DNA of 64,000 nucleotides from Avidehalobacter sp964569265. Lineage in GTDB: Bacteria > Bacillota > Dehalobacteriia > UBA4068 > UBA4997. The DNA is taken from NCBI GenBank assembly GCA_964569265.1, contig CAZMTO010000003.1:17424-81423 (forward strand), in the 5' to 3' direction. Of the stretch, positions 17,825-27,134 are shown piece after piece. The translations under genes were made by a program, and so were the position numbers. Position 1 is the stretch's first letter. Each line of letters begins with the position of its first letter. The notes beneath the pieces were generated by a model. That model was not told the DNA's origin. It did no database searches and saw only the letters and a program-made list of their open reading frames with translations.

Positions 17825-19750
17825 ATGTTCCAAATAAACAAACCGACAGAAAGTGCATCGAATCAAGAGCTGCAAAAGCGTGCAGTGTGGTTTGTGGCCG
17901 TAATGTGCCTGATGTTTTTTGCCATTGCCGTAAAGCTGTTTGCGCTGCAAATTTTAAACACCGATATTTACACGTCAATATCCAGCAACAACCAAATGAG
18001 AATGATAAGCCAGCCGGCCAAGCGCGGTGATATTTTTGACCGCAACGGTGTAAAGCTGGCAGGTTCGCAAATTTGCTATGATATATGTATTTCATCGGCG
18101 CAGGTAAAAGGTGATGCCCTTACGGTGCTGGCTGAAAATTTGTCGGCATATTTAAAAGACCCTGAGCTTACTGCCGAGGAGATCGTCAACAAGGTATCGG
18201 GTAATGTGCGCGGTTACCAGCCGGTGGTAATAAAAACCCTGCCGGCCGAAGGTAACCAGCATTTAATTGCCATGCTGGAAGAACACCGCACCGAGCTGCC
18301 GGGCCTGCTGATAATGGAGGAGCCGGTACGTGTTTATCCGCAGGGAAAACTGGCCAGCCATATTATTGGCCAAATGGGGCGTATAACCGATACCGATGCC
18401 GACCTGCTGGAAAGCTACGATTATACTACCAGCGACTGGGTAGGTAAGGCCGGGCTGGAAAAAACCATGGAGCGCTTTACCGATACCGAGGGCAACGAGA
18501 TAGGCTTGCGCGGCCAGCGTGGTTTAAGTGTGTTAGAGGTAGATTCCAAGCACCGTATTGTCCGTACAATATCCGAAGAACCCAGCGTTGCCGGTAATTC
18601 TCTGATGTTAACTATAGACAGTAAAATTCAGCAGGCTATGGAAGCTTCTCTGGCGGCAACAGTAAAAAAAATAGCGCAAAGCAGGCCAAAGGCCAAAGCC
18701 GGTGCCGGTGTACTGTTAGATGTTAAAACCGGTGCCGTGCTGGGTATGGCATCGTACCCGGATTATGACCCGCAAAATTTTATTGACGGTTTAAACAGTG
18801 CGCTTTCGGCCTACTATTATGATGATACCCTAAAGCCTACTTATAACCGGGCGGTGCAGGCTGCTTACCCGGTAGGCTCCACATTTAAGGTATCTACAGC
18901 GCTGGCTGCCCTGGTAAGCGGTGTTGTTGACGCTAACACCACTATTACCTGCGGGCCGGAAACCTGGGCCGAAGAAGATATAGCCAAGTGCCCCAAAGCA
19001 CACGGCACGGTAAATTTAAGCAAGGCTATGGCGGTATCGTGCAACGTGTATTTTGAAAAGGTAGCGGCTATGGCCGGCATAAACAGTATGTATGATACCT
19101 TTAAAAAGCTGGGCTATGGGCAGCTTACCGGCATTGAGCTTACCGGTGAATCGCGCGGGCTGCTGGCTAACCCGGAATATAAAAAGCTTAACTTTGAAGG
19201 CTACGAGGCCGACTGGCATCGTTACGATACTTACTATATGGCTATTGGCCAGGGTTACAGCTATTATACACCCTTGCAGGTTGCGCAGGCTGTGGCTACC
19301 ATTGCCAACCGCGGTGTGCGTATGCAGCCGCATTTGGTAGAAAAAATAGTTGATTACACCGGCGAAACCGTATACCAGTGGGAACCGCGTGTTATGGACG
19401 AAATTACCATAAGCGATTATAATCTTAATGCACTTTATAACGCTATGAAGGCAGTAACCTCTGACGGCGGTACGGCGTATTCTCTGTTTGGCAGCTACCC
19501 GGTAAAGGTGGCGGCTAAAACCGGTACGGCGCAAACCGGCCTGGTGGGTGATGATAAAAATAAGGATTACCATGGGTGGTTTATTGCTTTTGCCCCGGCA
19601 GATGACCCGCAGGTGGCTTTTGCCGGTATGATAGAATACGGCTACCACGGTTATGCTTCGGCCGGTGCAGTGTGCAAGGCTGCCTTTGATGCTTATTTTG
19701 GTTTAGAGGGTGTACAGACACAAACGGTATATTCTACGGTGGTGGAATAG
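17825..19750 (+). CDS. mrdA: penicillin-binding protein 2 (elongation transpeptidase)
   Basis: Class B penicillin-binding protein of 641 residues. One N-terminal helix at about 20-42, a PBP dimerisation domain to about 240, then the transpeptidase domain. Active-site motifs: STFK with Ser352, SCN at 405-407, KTG at 565-567. Length and neighbours (mreBCD before, rodA later) identify it as the elongation-specific PBP2 rather than FtsI. Start: AGGAG at 17811 suits the ATG at 17825 (9-base spacing) better than the in-frame TTG at 17819. Confidence 0.95.
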   Translation: MFQINKPTESASNQELQKRAVWFVAVMCLMFFAIAVKLFALQILNTDIYTSISSNNQMRMISQPAKRGDIFDRNGVKLAGSQICYDICISSAQVKGDALTVLAENLSAYLKDPELTAEEIVNKVSGNVRGYQPVVIKTLPAEGNQHLIAMLEEHRTELPGLLIMEEPVRVYPQGKLASHIIGQMGRITDTDADLLESYDYTTSDWVGKAGLEKTMERFTDTEGNEIGLRGQRGLSVLEVDSKHRIVRTISEEPSVAGNSLMLTIDSKIQQAMEASLAATVKKIAQSRPKAKAGAGVLLDVKTGAVLGMASYPDYDPQNFIDGLNSALSAYYYDDTLKPTYNRAVQAAYPVGSTFKVSTALAALVSGVVDANTTITCGPETWAEEDIAKCPKAHGTVNLSKAMAVSCNVYFEKVAAMAGINSMYDTFKKLGYGQLTGIELTGESRGLLANPEYKKLNFEGYEADWHRYDTYYMAIGQGYSYYTPLQVAQAVATIANRGVRMQPHLVEKIVDYTGETVYQWEPRVMDEITISDYNLNALYNAMKAVTSDGGTAYSLFGSYPVKVAAKTGTAQTGLVGDDKNKDYHGWFIAFAPADDPQVAFAGMIEYGYHGYASAGAVCKAAFDAYFGLEGVQTQTVYSTVVE

Positions 19751-19845
19751 GTTGTTGGCGCTGCCAAAGGCTGCGCCCATAAAAAGGAGTGATTGCTTTA
19801 AGCAGTTTTGTAAAATAAAATAACCAACCATAAAGCTTTTTGTAC

Positions 19846-19874
19846 TATAATGCTTAAAAATAATGCTTAAAAAT
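19846..19874 (+). repeat. tandem 13-base repeat upstream of minC
   Basis: AATGCTTAAAAAT occurs twice head to tail (19849-19861, 19862-19874) and overlaps a TATAAT box at 19846-19851. The rest of the 285-base spacer between PBP2 and minC is AT-rich and seems noncoding, with a small CGGTAT/ATACCG hairpin at 19907-19926. Confidence 0.5.
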
Positions 19875-20035
19875 GCCAAAACACCGACAAATTGCCGTAT
19901 AACTGCCGGTATAGGCCGAAATACCGCATAATTTGGCGCAAAACACCCGGTATTTTGTCAAGGAAATATTACTGACCGCAAAGAAAATAAATGCTTAGGC
20001 AAACAACAGAAATTTGTTTAAGGAGGTACAGTGAT

Positions 20036-20425
20036 TTGGATATGACACAAGCCGGCATTGTAATAAGCGAGGGTGTTGCGGTAAGGCGCGATACAACAAT
20101 GATACAGCGTACCTTAAGGTCGGGCCAAACGGTAAGATTTGACGGTAATGTTTTGGTGCTGGGCGATGTAAACCCCGGTGCCGAAATTATTGCAGCCGGG
20201 CACGTAGTGGTTATGGGGGTGCTAAGGGGAGTGGTACACGCCGGGGCTAACGGTGATACACAGGCCACTGTAACAGCACTTTGGCTGCTGCCCACCCAGA
20301 TACGCATTGCCTCTTGTATTACCCGCCCGCCGGACGGCACAGCTATACCGGATACGTATCGACCGGAAGTAGCAAGGTTTAAAGACGGCGAGGTAGTTAT
20401 CGAAAAATATGTTGTCTGCAAGTAA
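20036..20425 (+). CDS. minC: shortened MinC: C-terminal domain only
   Basis: Division-site inhibitor component. The 129 residues match only the MinC C-terminal beta-helix domain: VRFDGNVLVLGDVNPGAEIIAAGHVVVMGVLRG, the surface that dimerises and binds MinD. The N-terminal FtsZ-antagonist domain of normal MinC (about 100 residues; full length about 220) is missing. AGGAGG at 20021-20026 sets the start at TTG 20036 (9-base spacing); an ATG at 20042 is the alternative. The preceding 285 bases show no remnant of the missing domain. It is followed by minD after 28 bases and clearly belongs to a minCDE operon. Confidence 0.88.
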   Translation: MDMTQAGIVISEGVAVRRDTTMIQRTLRSGQTVRFDGNVLVLGDVNPGAEIIAAGHVVVMGVLRGVVHAGANGDTQATVTALWLLPTQIRIASCITRPPDGTAIPDTYRPEVARFKDGEVVIEKYVVCK

Positions 20426-20453
20426 GCATTGTTAGTTTAAGGAGGAAGTTTTT

Positions 20454-21248
20454 ATGGGTTTTGTATATGTCGTTACCTCCGGCAAGGGCGGTGTCGGCAA
20501 AACCACCACCACGGCCAATTTGGGTGCCGGGCTGGCCAGGCTGGGCCGGCAGGTGTGTATGTTAGACACTGATATTGGGCTGAGAAACCTTGATGTAGTG
20601 CTGGGGCTGGAAAATCGCATTGTTTATGATATTGTGGACGTTGTGCAGGGCAAGTGCCGCCTAAAGCAGGCGCTTATACGCGATAAACGCTTTGATAATA
20701 TGTTTTTGCTGCCGGCAGCGCAGACCAAAGATAAAACGGCAATATCCGAACAGCAGATGATAAACCTGATAGCCAACCTGAAGCCGGAATTTGATTACAT
20801 AATCATAGATTGCCCGGCCGGAATTGAGCATGGGTTTAAAAATGCTGTTGCCGGCGCTGATAAAGCTATTGTGGTTACTGCCCCCGAAGTATCGGCGGTG
20901 CGGGATGCCGACCGTATAATCGGCCTGTTAGAAGCCCATGGCCTTGGTGAGCCGCACCTTATAATAAACCGCATAAGGCCGCGTATGGTGCAAAGCGGCG
21001 ATATGATGTCGGTGGAGGATATGTTGGAAATTTTGGCAGTGGAGCTTTTGGGCATTGTACCGGACGATGATTCAATCGTAACATCTACTAATCGCGGTGA
21101 ACCTGCCGTGTTAGACGATTGTTCGAAGGCGGGGCAGGCGTATCGAAATATTACCCGCCGCCTTTGCGGAGAAGCTGTGCCGCTGTTGGATTTGACAGAA
21201 AAAGACGGTTTTTTCAGCCGGCTTAAAAGCATTTTGGTAGGGCGATAA
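20454..21248 (+). CDS. minD: septum-site ATPase MinD
   Basis: Membrane-associated ParA-type ATPase of 264 residues that recruits MinC and oscillates or is positioned with MinE. Deviant Walker A motif SGKGGVGKTT has signature Lys11 and Lys16; switch regions DTDIGLRNLD and DCPAGIE are intact. The C-terminus ends FFSRLKSILVGR, a likely amphipathic membrane helix. ATG behind AAGGAGG. It lies between the short minC and minE. Confidence 0.97.
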   Translation: MGFVYVVTSGKGGVGKTTTTANLGAGLARLGRQVCMLDTDIGLRNLDVVLGLENRIVYDIVDVVQGKCRLKQALIRDKRFDNMFLLPAAQTKDKTAISEQQMINLIANLKPEFDYIIIDCPAGIEHGFKNAVAGADKAIVVTAPEVSAVRDADRIIGLLEAHGLGEPHLIINRIRPRMVQSGDMMSVEDMLEILAVELLGIVPDDDSIVTSTNRGEPAVLDDCSKAGQAYRNITRRLCGEAVPLLDLTEKDGFFSRLKSILVGR

Positions 21249-21260
21249 GGAGGCGGCATA

Positions 21261-21533
21261 ATGAGTTTTTCGGAAATTTTAACGAAATTCTTTCCTAAAG
21301 AAGCAAAACCCGGCAGTAAAGAAATTGCTAAAGAACGCCTGCGCCTGGTGCTGGTGCAGGACAGAGGCAACAGCATACCGGACGAAATGCTGTTAAAGCT
21401 TAGAGCCGAGCTTATAGATGTAATATCTCGCTATATGGTGATAGACGAAGACCAACTGGATATGGGCTTTAATAAAAGCGAGGGAGAAATTGCTCTGGTT
21501 GCCAGCATACCGGTGGTGCGTATAAAACAATAG
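21261..21533 (+). CDS. minE: MinD activator MinE
   Basis: Topological factor of 90 residues that stimulates MinD ATPase. Its N-terminal half carries the MinD-contact helix (AKERLRLVLVQDRG), and the C-terminal half the dimer domain (LRAELIDVISRYMVID). Length is normal. ATG with AAGGAGG, 12 bases after minD. Its presence points to a MinE-based rather than DivIVA-based system, as in Negativicutes and many clostridia. Confidence 0.96.
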   Translation: MSFSEILTKFFPKEAKPGSKEIAKERLRLVLVQDRGNSIPDEMLLKLRAELIDVISRYMVIDEDQLDMGFNKSEGEIALVASIPVVRIKQ

Positions 21534-21634
21534 CGTTAAATAATAAGATATATTTAATAATATGACAGATTATATAGAATATTTGGGGATAAAATGTTGA
21601 AACGGCAAGTGGGAATTTTGTTAGGTGATAGATA

Positions 21635-22801
21635 GTGTTTGATAAAAAAATGTTAAAAAATATTGACTGGCTGTTTGTGGTGCTGCTGTTTACATTGCTG
21701 GGCATAAGCCTGTTTGTGCTGGCGTCGGCATCGGGCAATTTGGTTAGCAACCGCCCGTATTATTACGTGCAGCGGCAGGCAGTGTGGGCATTGCTGGGCA
21801 TTGCGGTGGCGGCGTTTGTCGGCTGGTTTAATTACCGGGACTTGCAGCGCTTTGCCTTGCCGGTATACTTAATATCTTTGGCGCTGCTTATAGGTGTGCT
21901 GTTTGTTGAGCCAACCAACGGTTTGGATGCTTACCGTTGGTTCAGGTTTGGTTCGTTCAGCTTTCAGCCGTCGGAATTAGCCAAGCTGGCCATAATTTTA
22001 ACCCTGGCGGCATATTTGGCCAATAATCAAGACCGAATAAACGAATGGCGCGTGTTTATCGGCGTAATTTTGCTTACGGTGGTGCCAATGCTGCTTATTA
22101 TGAAGGAGCCTGACCTTGGTACGGCGCTGATTTTTGGCTTTATTATGGTTATAATGATGTGGCTGGGCGGCATACCGCGGCGCCGCGTGCTGGTGCTGGT
22201 GCTTATTGCGCTGCTGCTGGTGGGTTTGGTGTTTGTAGACCTTTGGTTTGCTACCGACGGCTTTACTCATCTGGCAGAAAATCTTTCTCTGCCGCTGCCG
22301 ATAAAAACTTACCAGCTAAACCGTTTGATAATTTTTGTAAACCCGGAAATGGATCCAACCAACACCGGCTATCAGATAATACAATCTAAGGTGGCCATAG
22401 GTTCCGGCGGCTTGTTTGGCAAGGGCTACGGAGAAGGCAGTCAGGTGCAGAACAATTTTTTGCCCGACCACCATACCGACTTTATTTTTGCGGTTATCGG
22501 TGAGGAGCTGGGCTTTATCGGCGGCATAATGATTTTGGCGGTATACGTGCTGCTGCTGCTGTTGGCGGTGCGCATAGCACTGCGGGCCGCTGATATGTTC
22601 GGTACGCTGATAGTGTCGGGTGTGGCGGCAATGCTGCTGTTCCAAATATTTGTAAATATCGGTATGACGGTGGGACTTATGCCCGTTACCGGTATTACCC
22701 TGCCGCTGCTAAGCTACGGCGGTACCAGCCTGCTGATAAATATGCTGGCGCTGGGGCTGGTGCTTTCGGTAAATATGCGCAGCAAAACCCAACTGTTCTA
22801 A
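21635..22801 (+). CDS. rodA: rod-shape SEDS glycosyltransferase RodA
   Basis: Polytopic membrane protein of 388 residues, about ten helices, that polymerises peptidoglycan from lipid II with PBP2. SEDS signatures: ANNQDRINEWR loop, KEPDLGTALIFG, the large loop with GYGEGSQVQNNFLPDHHTDFIFAVIGEELG, and PLLSYGGTSLL near the end. The family is shared with FtsW and SpoVE; the mre/PBP2/min context favours RodA. GTG start at 21635 with AGGTGA 6 bases upstream. Confidence 0.94.
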   Translation: MFDKKMLKNIDWLFVVLLFTLLGISLFVLASASGNLVSNRPYYYVQRQAVWALLGIAVAAFVGWFNYRDLQRFALPVYLISLALLIGVLFVEPTNGLDAYRWFRFGSFSFQPSELAKLAIILTLAAYLANNQDRINEWRVFIGVILLTVVPMLLIMKEPDLGTALIFGFIMVIMMWLGGIPRRRVLVLVLIALLLVGLVFVDLWFATDGFTHLAENLSLPLPIKTYQLNRLIIFVNPEMDPTNTGYQIIQSKVAIGSGGLFGKGYGEGSQVQNNFLPDHHTDFIFAVIGEELGFIGGIMILAVYVLLLLLAVRIALRAADMFGTLIVSGVAAMLLFQIFVNIGMTVGLMPVTGITLPLLSYGGTSLLINMLALGLVLSVNMRSKTQLF

Positions 22802-22861
22802 AATAAATACCCTTTGGCATAGCAATATAACGTAAGTTATTTTGCAGCCGGAGGGTTTTTT

Positions 22862-24016
22862 ATGAAAATTTTGTTGTATAATTGCCGCGCTTTTGTTTTT
22901 ATGCTGTTGCTGCTGCTGTGTTGGCCGCTAAACGCTATGGCCGAAGCTTTGCCGGATATTGATGCCGCTGCCTATGTTTTAATGTCGGCGGATACCGGCG
23001 AAATTTTGGCACAGTCTAACGCCGATGCAAAGCGCTACCCGGCCAGTACCACCAAAATTATGACGCTGGTGCTGGCGTTAGAAGCTGTAGACCGCGGCGA
23101 GGTGAGCTTTGACGATATTGTTACCACCAGTGAATATGCTGCCGGTATGGGCGGATCTCAGGTGTATTTGTATGCCGGAGAAACCAGAACCCTTAAAGAA
23201 ATGCTGATAGCAGTGGCGGTGGGCAGCGGCAACGATGCTGCTGTTGCGGTGGCCGAACATATTGGCGGCAGCGTGGGCAATTTTGTGGATATGATGAATC
23301 GACGTGCTGCCGAGCTTGGTATGACAGGTACGCATTATGCCAACCCGCACGGCCTGCATGATACCGAGCATTATACCACGGCGCACGATATGGCGATTTT
23401 GGCGCAGCACGCTGTTAATGTGCCCTGTATGCTGGACTTTACCGGTATATACGAATACCGGTTTAGGGAAGAACCTAAGCCGCTGGTGCTGTGGAATACC
23501 AACCGCCTGCTAAAATGGTACGAAGGTGCCGATGGCCTTAAAACCGGCTATACGTCTGAGGCCGGGCGTAACCTGGCAGCTACAGCCAAGCGCGGTGATA
23601 TGCGTCTGATATCGGTGGTTATGGGCGTAGAACCCAAGCAGGGCCATTTTACCGAAAGTATGAAGCTGCTAAACTATGGCTTTAATAACTACACCTATAA
23701 GCTGCTGTATGCAGGCGGGGCAGCCATATGCAGCGTGCCGGTGCAAAAGGGGCAAATATCGGCGGTGGATGCCTATATTGCCGAGCCTGCCGGTGTGTTG
23801 CTTAAAGCAGGTGATGGCGGTGAATATACTACGCAGATAAATGTTGCCGAGCTGCCATGTGCGCCGCTTGCTGCCAATGTACCTATAGGTGAGCTGCAAA
23901 TTATGCGCAACGGTGAAGTGATAAGCACCCTGCCGCTGTTAGCCGGGCAGGAGGTTGTTAAAATAGGTATAGGGCAGGCGTGGCGGCAAATGCTAAGCGA
24001 GGCGCTTGGTCTGTAA
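22862..24016 (+). CDS. D-alanyl-D-alanine carboxypeptidase (DacA/DacF type)
   Basis: Low-molecular-mass penicillin-binding protein of 384 residues that trims pentapeptide stems. A signal peptide ends near residue 27 (LNAMAEA). Serine-type motifs: STTK with Ser62 and Lys65, SGN at about 122, KTG at about 227. A C-terminal PBP5-associated domain and an end helix (RQMLSEALGL) that may anchor to the membrane follow. ATG behind CGGAGGG, 60 bases after rodA. The terminator at 24031 ends the shape/division block. Confidence 0.94.
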   Translation: MKILLYNCRAFVFMLLLLLCWPLNAMAEALPDIDAAAYVLMSADTGEILAQSNADAKRYPASTTKIMTLVLALEAVDRGEVSFDDIVTTSEYAAGMGGSQVYLYAGETRTLKEMLIAVAVGSGNDAAVAVAEHIGGSVGNFVDMMNRRAAELGMTGTHYANPHGLHDTEHYTTAHDMAILAQHAVNVPCMLDFTGIYEYRFREEPKPLVLWNTNRLLKWYEGADGLKTGYTSEAGRNLAATAKRGDMRLISVVMGVEPKQGHFTESMKLLNYGFNNYTYKLLYAGGAAICSVPVQKGQISAVDAYIAEPAGVLLKAGDGGEYTTQINVAELPCAPLAANVPIGELQIMRNGEVISTLPLLAGQEVVKIGIGQAWRQMLSEALGL

Positions 24017-24030
24017 GTGTGGAAAAAAAT

Positions 24031-24063
24031 TGCTGCCGACCGTTTGCTTGGCGGCATTTTTTT
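24031..24063 (+). terminator. terminator after the DD-carboxypeptidase gene
   Basis: TGCTGCC (24031-24037) pairs with GGCGGCA (24050-24056) with one G-T, followed by seven T. It lies 15 bases after the stop. Confidence 0.85.
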
Positions 24064-24180
24064 GTTTGTGGCGGTAACATAAAAATATCAGCGGCAAAAT
24101 ATCGGTGGCTATGGCAGGGAAACGGCAACTTGCGGAGAAATTTATATATTTGGACATTTAGGCGCAAAGGAGGTTTGGCT

Positions 24181-24690
24181 GTGCGTATTTTGGGTATAGA
24201 CCCCGGCACCGGCATTGTCGGCTGGGGAGTGATAGAAAAAAACTATAACCGGCTTACGGTAATAGATTGGGGCTGCATACGTACCCCGGCGCACCAGCTT
24301 AATCAAAAGCGCCTTTGCGAAATATTTGACGGCATAAACCTGCTGATAAACGAATATAACCCGGACGAAATGGCCATAGAGGAGCTGTTTTATAACCGCA
24401 ACGTTACCACGGTTATAAGTGTGGCGCAGGCACGCGGTGTGTTGGTGCTGGCCGCCGCCCGCCGCGGCATACCGGTGTATGAATATACGCCCCTGCAAAT
24501 AAAGCAAAGTGTTACCGGCTATGGCCGTGCCGAAAAAAAGCAGGTGCAGTATATGGTAAAAAATTTGTTGGAGCTTGATGCTGTGCCCAAGCCGGACGAT
24601 GCTGCCGATGCTTTGGCGGTGGCGGTGTGCCACAGTAACTGGCAGCAGGCTAACCATTGGCAAAAAAATACCGCAGAAAATCTGGTGTAG
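24181..24690 (+). CDS. ruvC: Holliday junction endonuclease RuvC
   Basis: Resolvase of 169 residues that nicks four-way junctions. RNase H-like acidic residues: Asp7 in ILGIDPGTG, Glu in AIEELFYN, and the pair in DDAADALAVAVCH near the end. The GTG at 24181 follows AAAGGAGG with 7-base spacing and gives the conserved N-terminus; the open frame runs further upstream without family similarity. First gene of ruvC-ruvA-ruvB. Confidence 0.96.
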   Translation: MRILGIDPGTGIVGWGVIEKNYNRLTVIDWGCIRTPAHQLNQKRLCEIFDGINLLINEYNPDEMAIEELFYNRNVTTVISVAQARGVLVLAAARRGIPVYEYTPLQIKQSVTGYGRAEKKQVQYMVKNLLELDAVPKPDDAADALAVAVCHSNWQQANHWQKNTAENLV

Positions 24691-24733
24691 ATGGGTTAGT
24701 TTATTTGACTTGGTATTTTACGGAGGTAATTTG

Positions 24734-25363
24734 ATGATTGCATATTTAACCGGTACGGTTATAGATGTTGCCGAAGACAGTATTGTGTTGCTGTGCGGCG
24801 GGGTGGGGTATCTGGTGTTTGTGCCGCTTAACCGTTTGGCAGATTTACCGGCGGTTGGTGATGATTTGGCACTGTACACCTATATGCAGCTTACCAATCA
24901 GCCGGGCACGCAGGGCATAAGCCTGTTTGGCTTTGTAGAAAAACGTGAGCTTAAGCTGTTTAATCTGCTTACCGGTGTAAGCAGTATAGGCGCCAAAACC
25001 GCATTGGCCGCACTTAACAGCCTTAGCTATGCCGAACTGGTGGGCGCGGTGCAAATGGGCAATGTGCAAACGCTTATGCGCATACCCGGTGTCGGTAAAA
25101 AATCGGCGGAACGTATTTTGCTGGAGCTTAAAGACAAAATTATGAAGCTTGAGCCGGAATATGCCCCGGCAGCAGCGGCAACCCCGGCGGTAAATAATCT
25201 GGCGGATAATTTGCGTAAAACTGCGGCTATGGCGCTTACGCAGTTGGGCTATGCACAAAGCACCGCTGCCGGTTATGTAGATGCCGTGTGTGCCGATATG
25301 CCCGACGATGCTGCCCTGGAGGATATTATTACTGCAGCCTTGCAGTTGGCTGCACGCGGATAG
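24734..25363 (+). CDS. ruvA: Holliday junction-binding protein RuvA
   Basis: Tetrameric DNA-binding subunit of the branch-migration complex, 209 residues. N-terminal OB domain (MIAYLTGTVIDVAEDSIVLL), two helix-hairpin-helix motifs (LTGVSSIGAKTALAAL and IPGVGKKSAERILLEL) and a C-terminal RuvB-contact domain after an Ala-rich linker at about 142-150. ATG 24734 follows GGAGG; the upstream extension of the frame is noncoding. ruvB begins 12 bases on. Confidence 0.97.
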   Translation: MIAYLTGTVIDVAEDSIVLLCGGVGYLVFVPLNRLADLPAVGDDLALYTYMQLTNQPGTQGISLFGFVEKRELKLFNLLTGVSSIGAKTALAALNSLSYAELVGAVQMGNVQTLMRIPGVGKKSAERILLELKDKIMKLEPEYAPAAAATPAVNNLADNLRKTAAMALTQLGYAQSTAAGYVDAVCADMPDDAALEDIITAALQLAARG

Positions 25364-25375
25364 GAGGTATGACAG

Positions 25376-26473
25376 ATGGAAACCGAAATCGGCAAAAACG
25401 TATTTTCTAATCGTCAGCCTGATAAAACCAACAGGGCAGAGGATAAACGTGTGGTATCGGCAGCACCTAATATGGAGGATATAGCCGCTGAGCCTAACTT
25501 TAGGCCGCAAACCTTTGGTGACTATATTGGTCAGGCGCGGGTAAAGGATAATATGCAGATATTTATTCAGGCGGCAAGGGCGCGCGGTGAAGCACTTGAC
25601 CATATTTTGCTGTATGGCCCGCCGGGTTTGGGCAAAACCACGCTGGCCAACATCATTGCCAACGAGCTGGGCGTTAATTTAAAGGTAACATCCGGCCCGG
25701 CTATTGAACACGCCGGTGATTTAGCTTCGATACTTACCAGCCTGGCCCCCAACGATGTTTTGTTTATTGACGAAATACACCGCCTGAACCGTGCTGTAGA
25801 AGAAATTTTGTACCCGGCAATGGAGGATTTTCATATTGATATTATGATGGGTAAAGGCCCCGGTGCGCAGACTATTCACCTGCCGCTGGCGCCGTTTACG
25901 CTGGTGGGTGCCACCACGCGTGTAGGTATGCTTACTGCCCCCCTAAGAGATCGTTTTGGTGTTATAAGCCGGTTAGAATATTACACGCCGGACGAGCTGT
26001 TGATGATTGTTAAGCGCAGCGCCGTGCTGTTAAAGGTGGATATTACCGACGAAGGTGCGCGGGAAATTGCCGGCAGATCGCGCGGTACGCCGCGTATTGC
26101 CAACCGTATTTTGCGCCGCGTGCGGGATGTTGCCTGCGTTAAGGGTAACGGCGTTATTGACGGCACAATGGCCAATTTTGCGCTTGAGCTGTTGGAAATT
26201 GACCGCCTTGGTTTGGATAAAACCGATAAAAAAGTGCTGACGGCGCTGATAGAAACCTTTGGCGGCGGCCCCGTTGGCCTTGATACCATAGCGGCTACCA
26301 TCAGCGAATCGGCGGATACGATATTTGATGTGTGCGAGCCGTATTTGTTGCAGTTAGGCTTTTTAAACCGCACACCACGCGGCCGTATGGCCACTGCCGA
26401 GGCATACCGCTATTTGGGCGTGGAACCGCCGGCAGGCAAAAGCTTTGAAGCTAATTTGTTTACTGCTGATTAA
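25376..26473 (+). CDS. ruvB: Holliday junction branch-migration ATPase RuvB
   Basis: AAA+ motor of 365 residues. Walker A GPPGLGKTT at about 81-89, Walker B LFIDEIHRL, sensor motif GATTRVGML and arginine-finger region APLRDRFG are intact; a winged helix ends the protein. An N-terminal extension of about 35 polar residues precedes the conserved LRPQTFGDYIGQ-like region, longer than in most RuvB. ATG is 8 bases from AGGAGG. Confidence 0.97.
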   Translation: METEIGKNVFSNRQPDKTNRAEDKRVVSAAPNMEDIAAEPNFRPQTFGDYIGQARVKDNMQIFIQAARARGEALDHILLYGPPGLGKTTLANIIANELGVNLKVTSGPAIEHAGDLASILTSLAPNDVLFIDEIHRLNRAVEEILYPAMEDFHIDIMMGKGPGAQTIHLPLAPFTLVGATTRVGMLTAPLRDRFGVISRLEYYTPDELLMIVKRSAVLLKVDITDEGAREIAGRSRGTPRIANRILRRVRDVACVKGNGVIDGTMANFALELLEIDRLGLDKTDKKVLTALIETFGGGPVGLDTIAATISESADTIFDVCEPYLLQLGFLNRTPRGRMATAEAYRYLGVEPPAGKSFEANLFTAD

Positions 26474-26506
26474 AACACAAAAGCACATTTGCAAGGAGGT
26501 ATGCTG

Positions 26507-27121
26507 ATGAAGCTGTTACTGCATTGCTGCTGCGGGCCGTGCAGCGTTATGCCCATAAAGCTGCTGCGGCAGGCCGGCATAGAACCCAGCACCTTTTTTT
26601 ATAATCCCAATATTCACCCCTACCGGGAATATAAGCTGCGCCGCAATGCTTTTAGAGAATATATGGAGCAGGAACGTGTAAGCTTTGCTATGCTGGATGA
26701 TTATAATATGGAAGATTTTTTGGCTAACGTAGCTCAAGTTCCCTTGGCGCGCTGCGGCTATTGCTATAGCTCTCGGCTGCGGCAAACAGCTAAATTTGCG
26801 GCAGAACACGGCTTTGAGGCAATATCTACCAGCCTGCTGGTTAGCCCTTACCAAAAGCACGAGCTGATAAAGCTGGAGGGTGAAAAGGCCGCGGCAGAAT
26901 ACGGGCTTAGCTTTTATTATCAGGATTTCAGGCCGTATTTTAGAGAAGGACAGGAGATTGCACGCGCAGCAGGTTTGTATATGCAGGGCTACTGCGGCTG
27001 TATCTACAGCGAAAAAGACCGTTATTTTAAACCCAAAGCCCAACCGCTGATATTGGACAATAAGTGGCAAAAAGCCGAAAATTTAAAGAATAAGCAAAAA
27101 CCTAAACAGTCAGAAGAATAA
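26507..27121 (+). CDS. queH: epoxyqueuosine reductase QueH
   Basis: Metal-dependent reductase of 204 residues that converts epoxyqueuosine to queuosine in tRNA, the non-cobalamin alternative to QueG. Cysteine motifs of the family (DUF208) are all visible: CCCGPCS near residue 7, CGYCYSSRL and YCGCIYSE, suited to bind an Fe-S cluster and a second iron. AGGAGG at 26494-26499 best serves the ATG at 26507. It lies just ahead of queA and tgt with one gene between, so the queuosine pathway's last steps are clustered here. Confidence 0.92.
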   Translation: MKLLLHCCCGPCSVMPIKLLRQAGIEPSTFFYNPNIHPYREYKLRRNAFREYMEQERVSFAMLDDYNMEDFLANVAQVPLARCGYCYSSRLRQTAKFAAEHGFEAISTSLLVSPYQKHELIKLEGEKAAAEYGLSFYYQDFRPYFREGQEIARAAGLYMQGYCGCIYSEKDRYFKPKAQPLILDNKWQKAENLKNKQKPKQSEE

Positions 27122-27134
27122 AACAGGGTAGTTT

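Noticed and set aside
19751..20035. A decayed MinC N-terminal domain in the spacer before minC
   Set aside because: AT-rich, stops in all frames and no resemblance to the domain.
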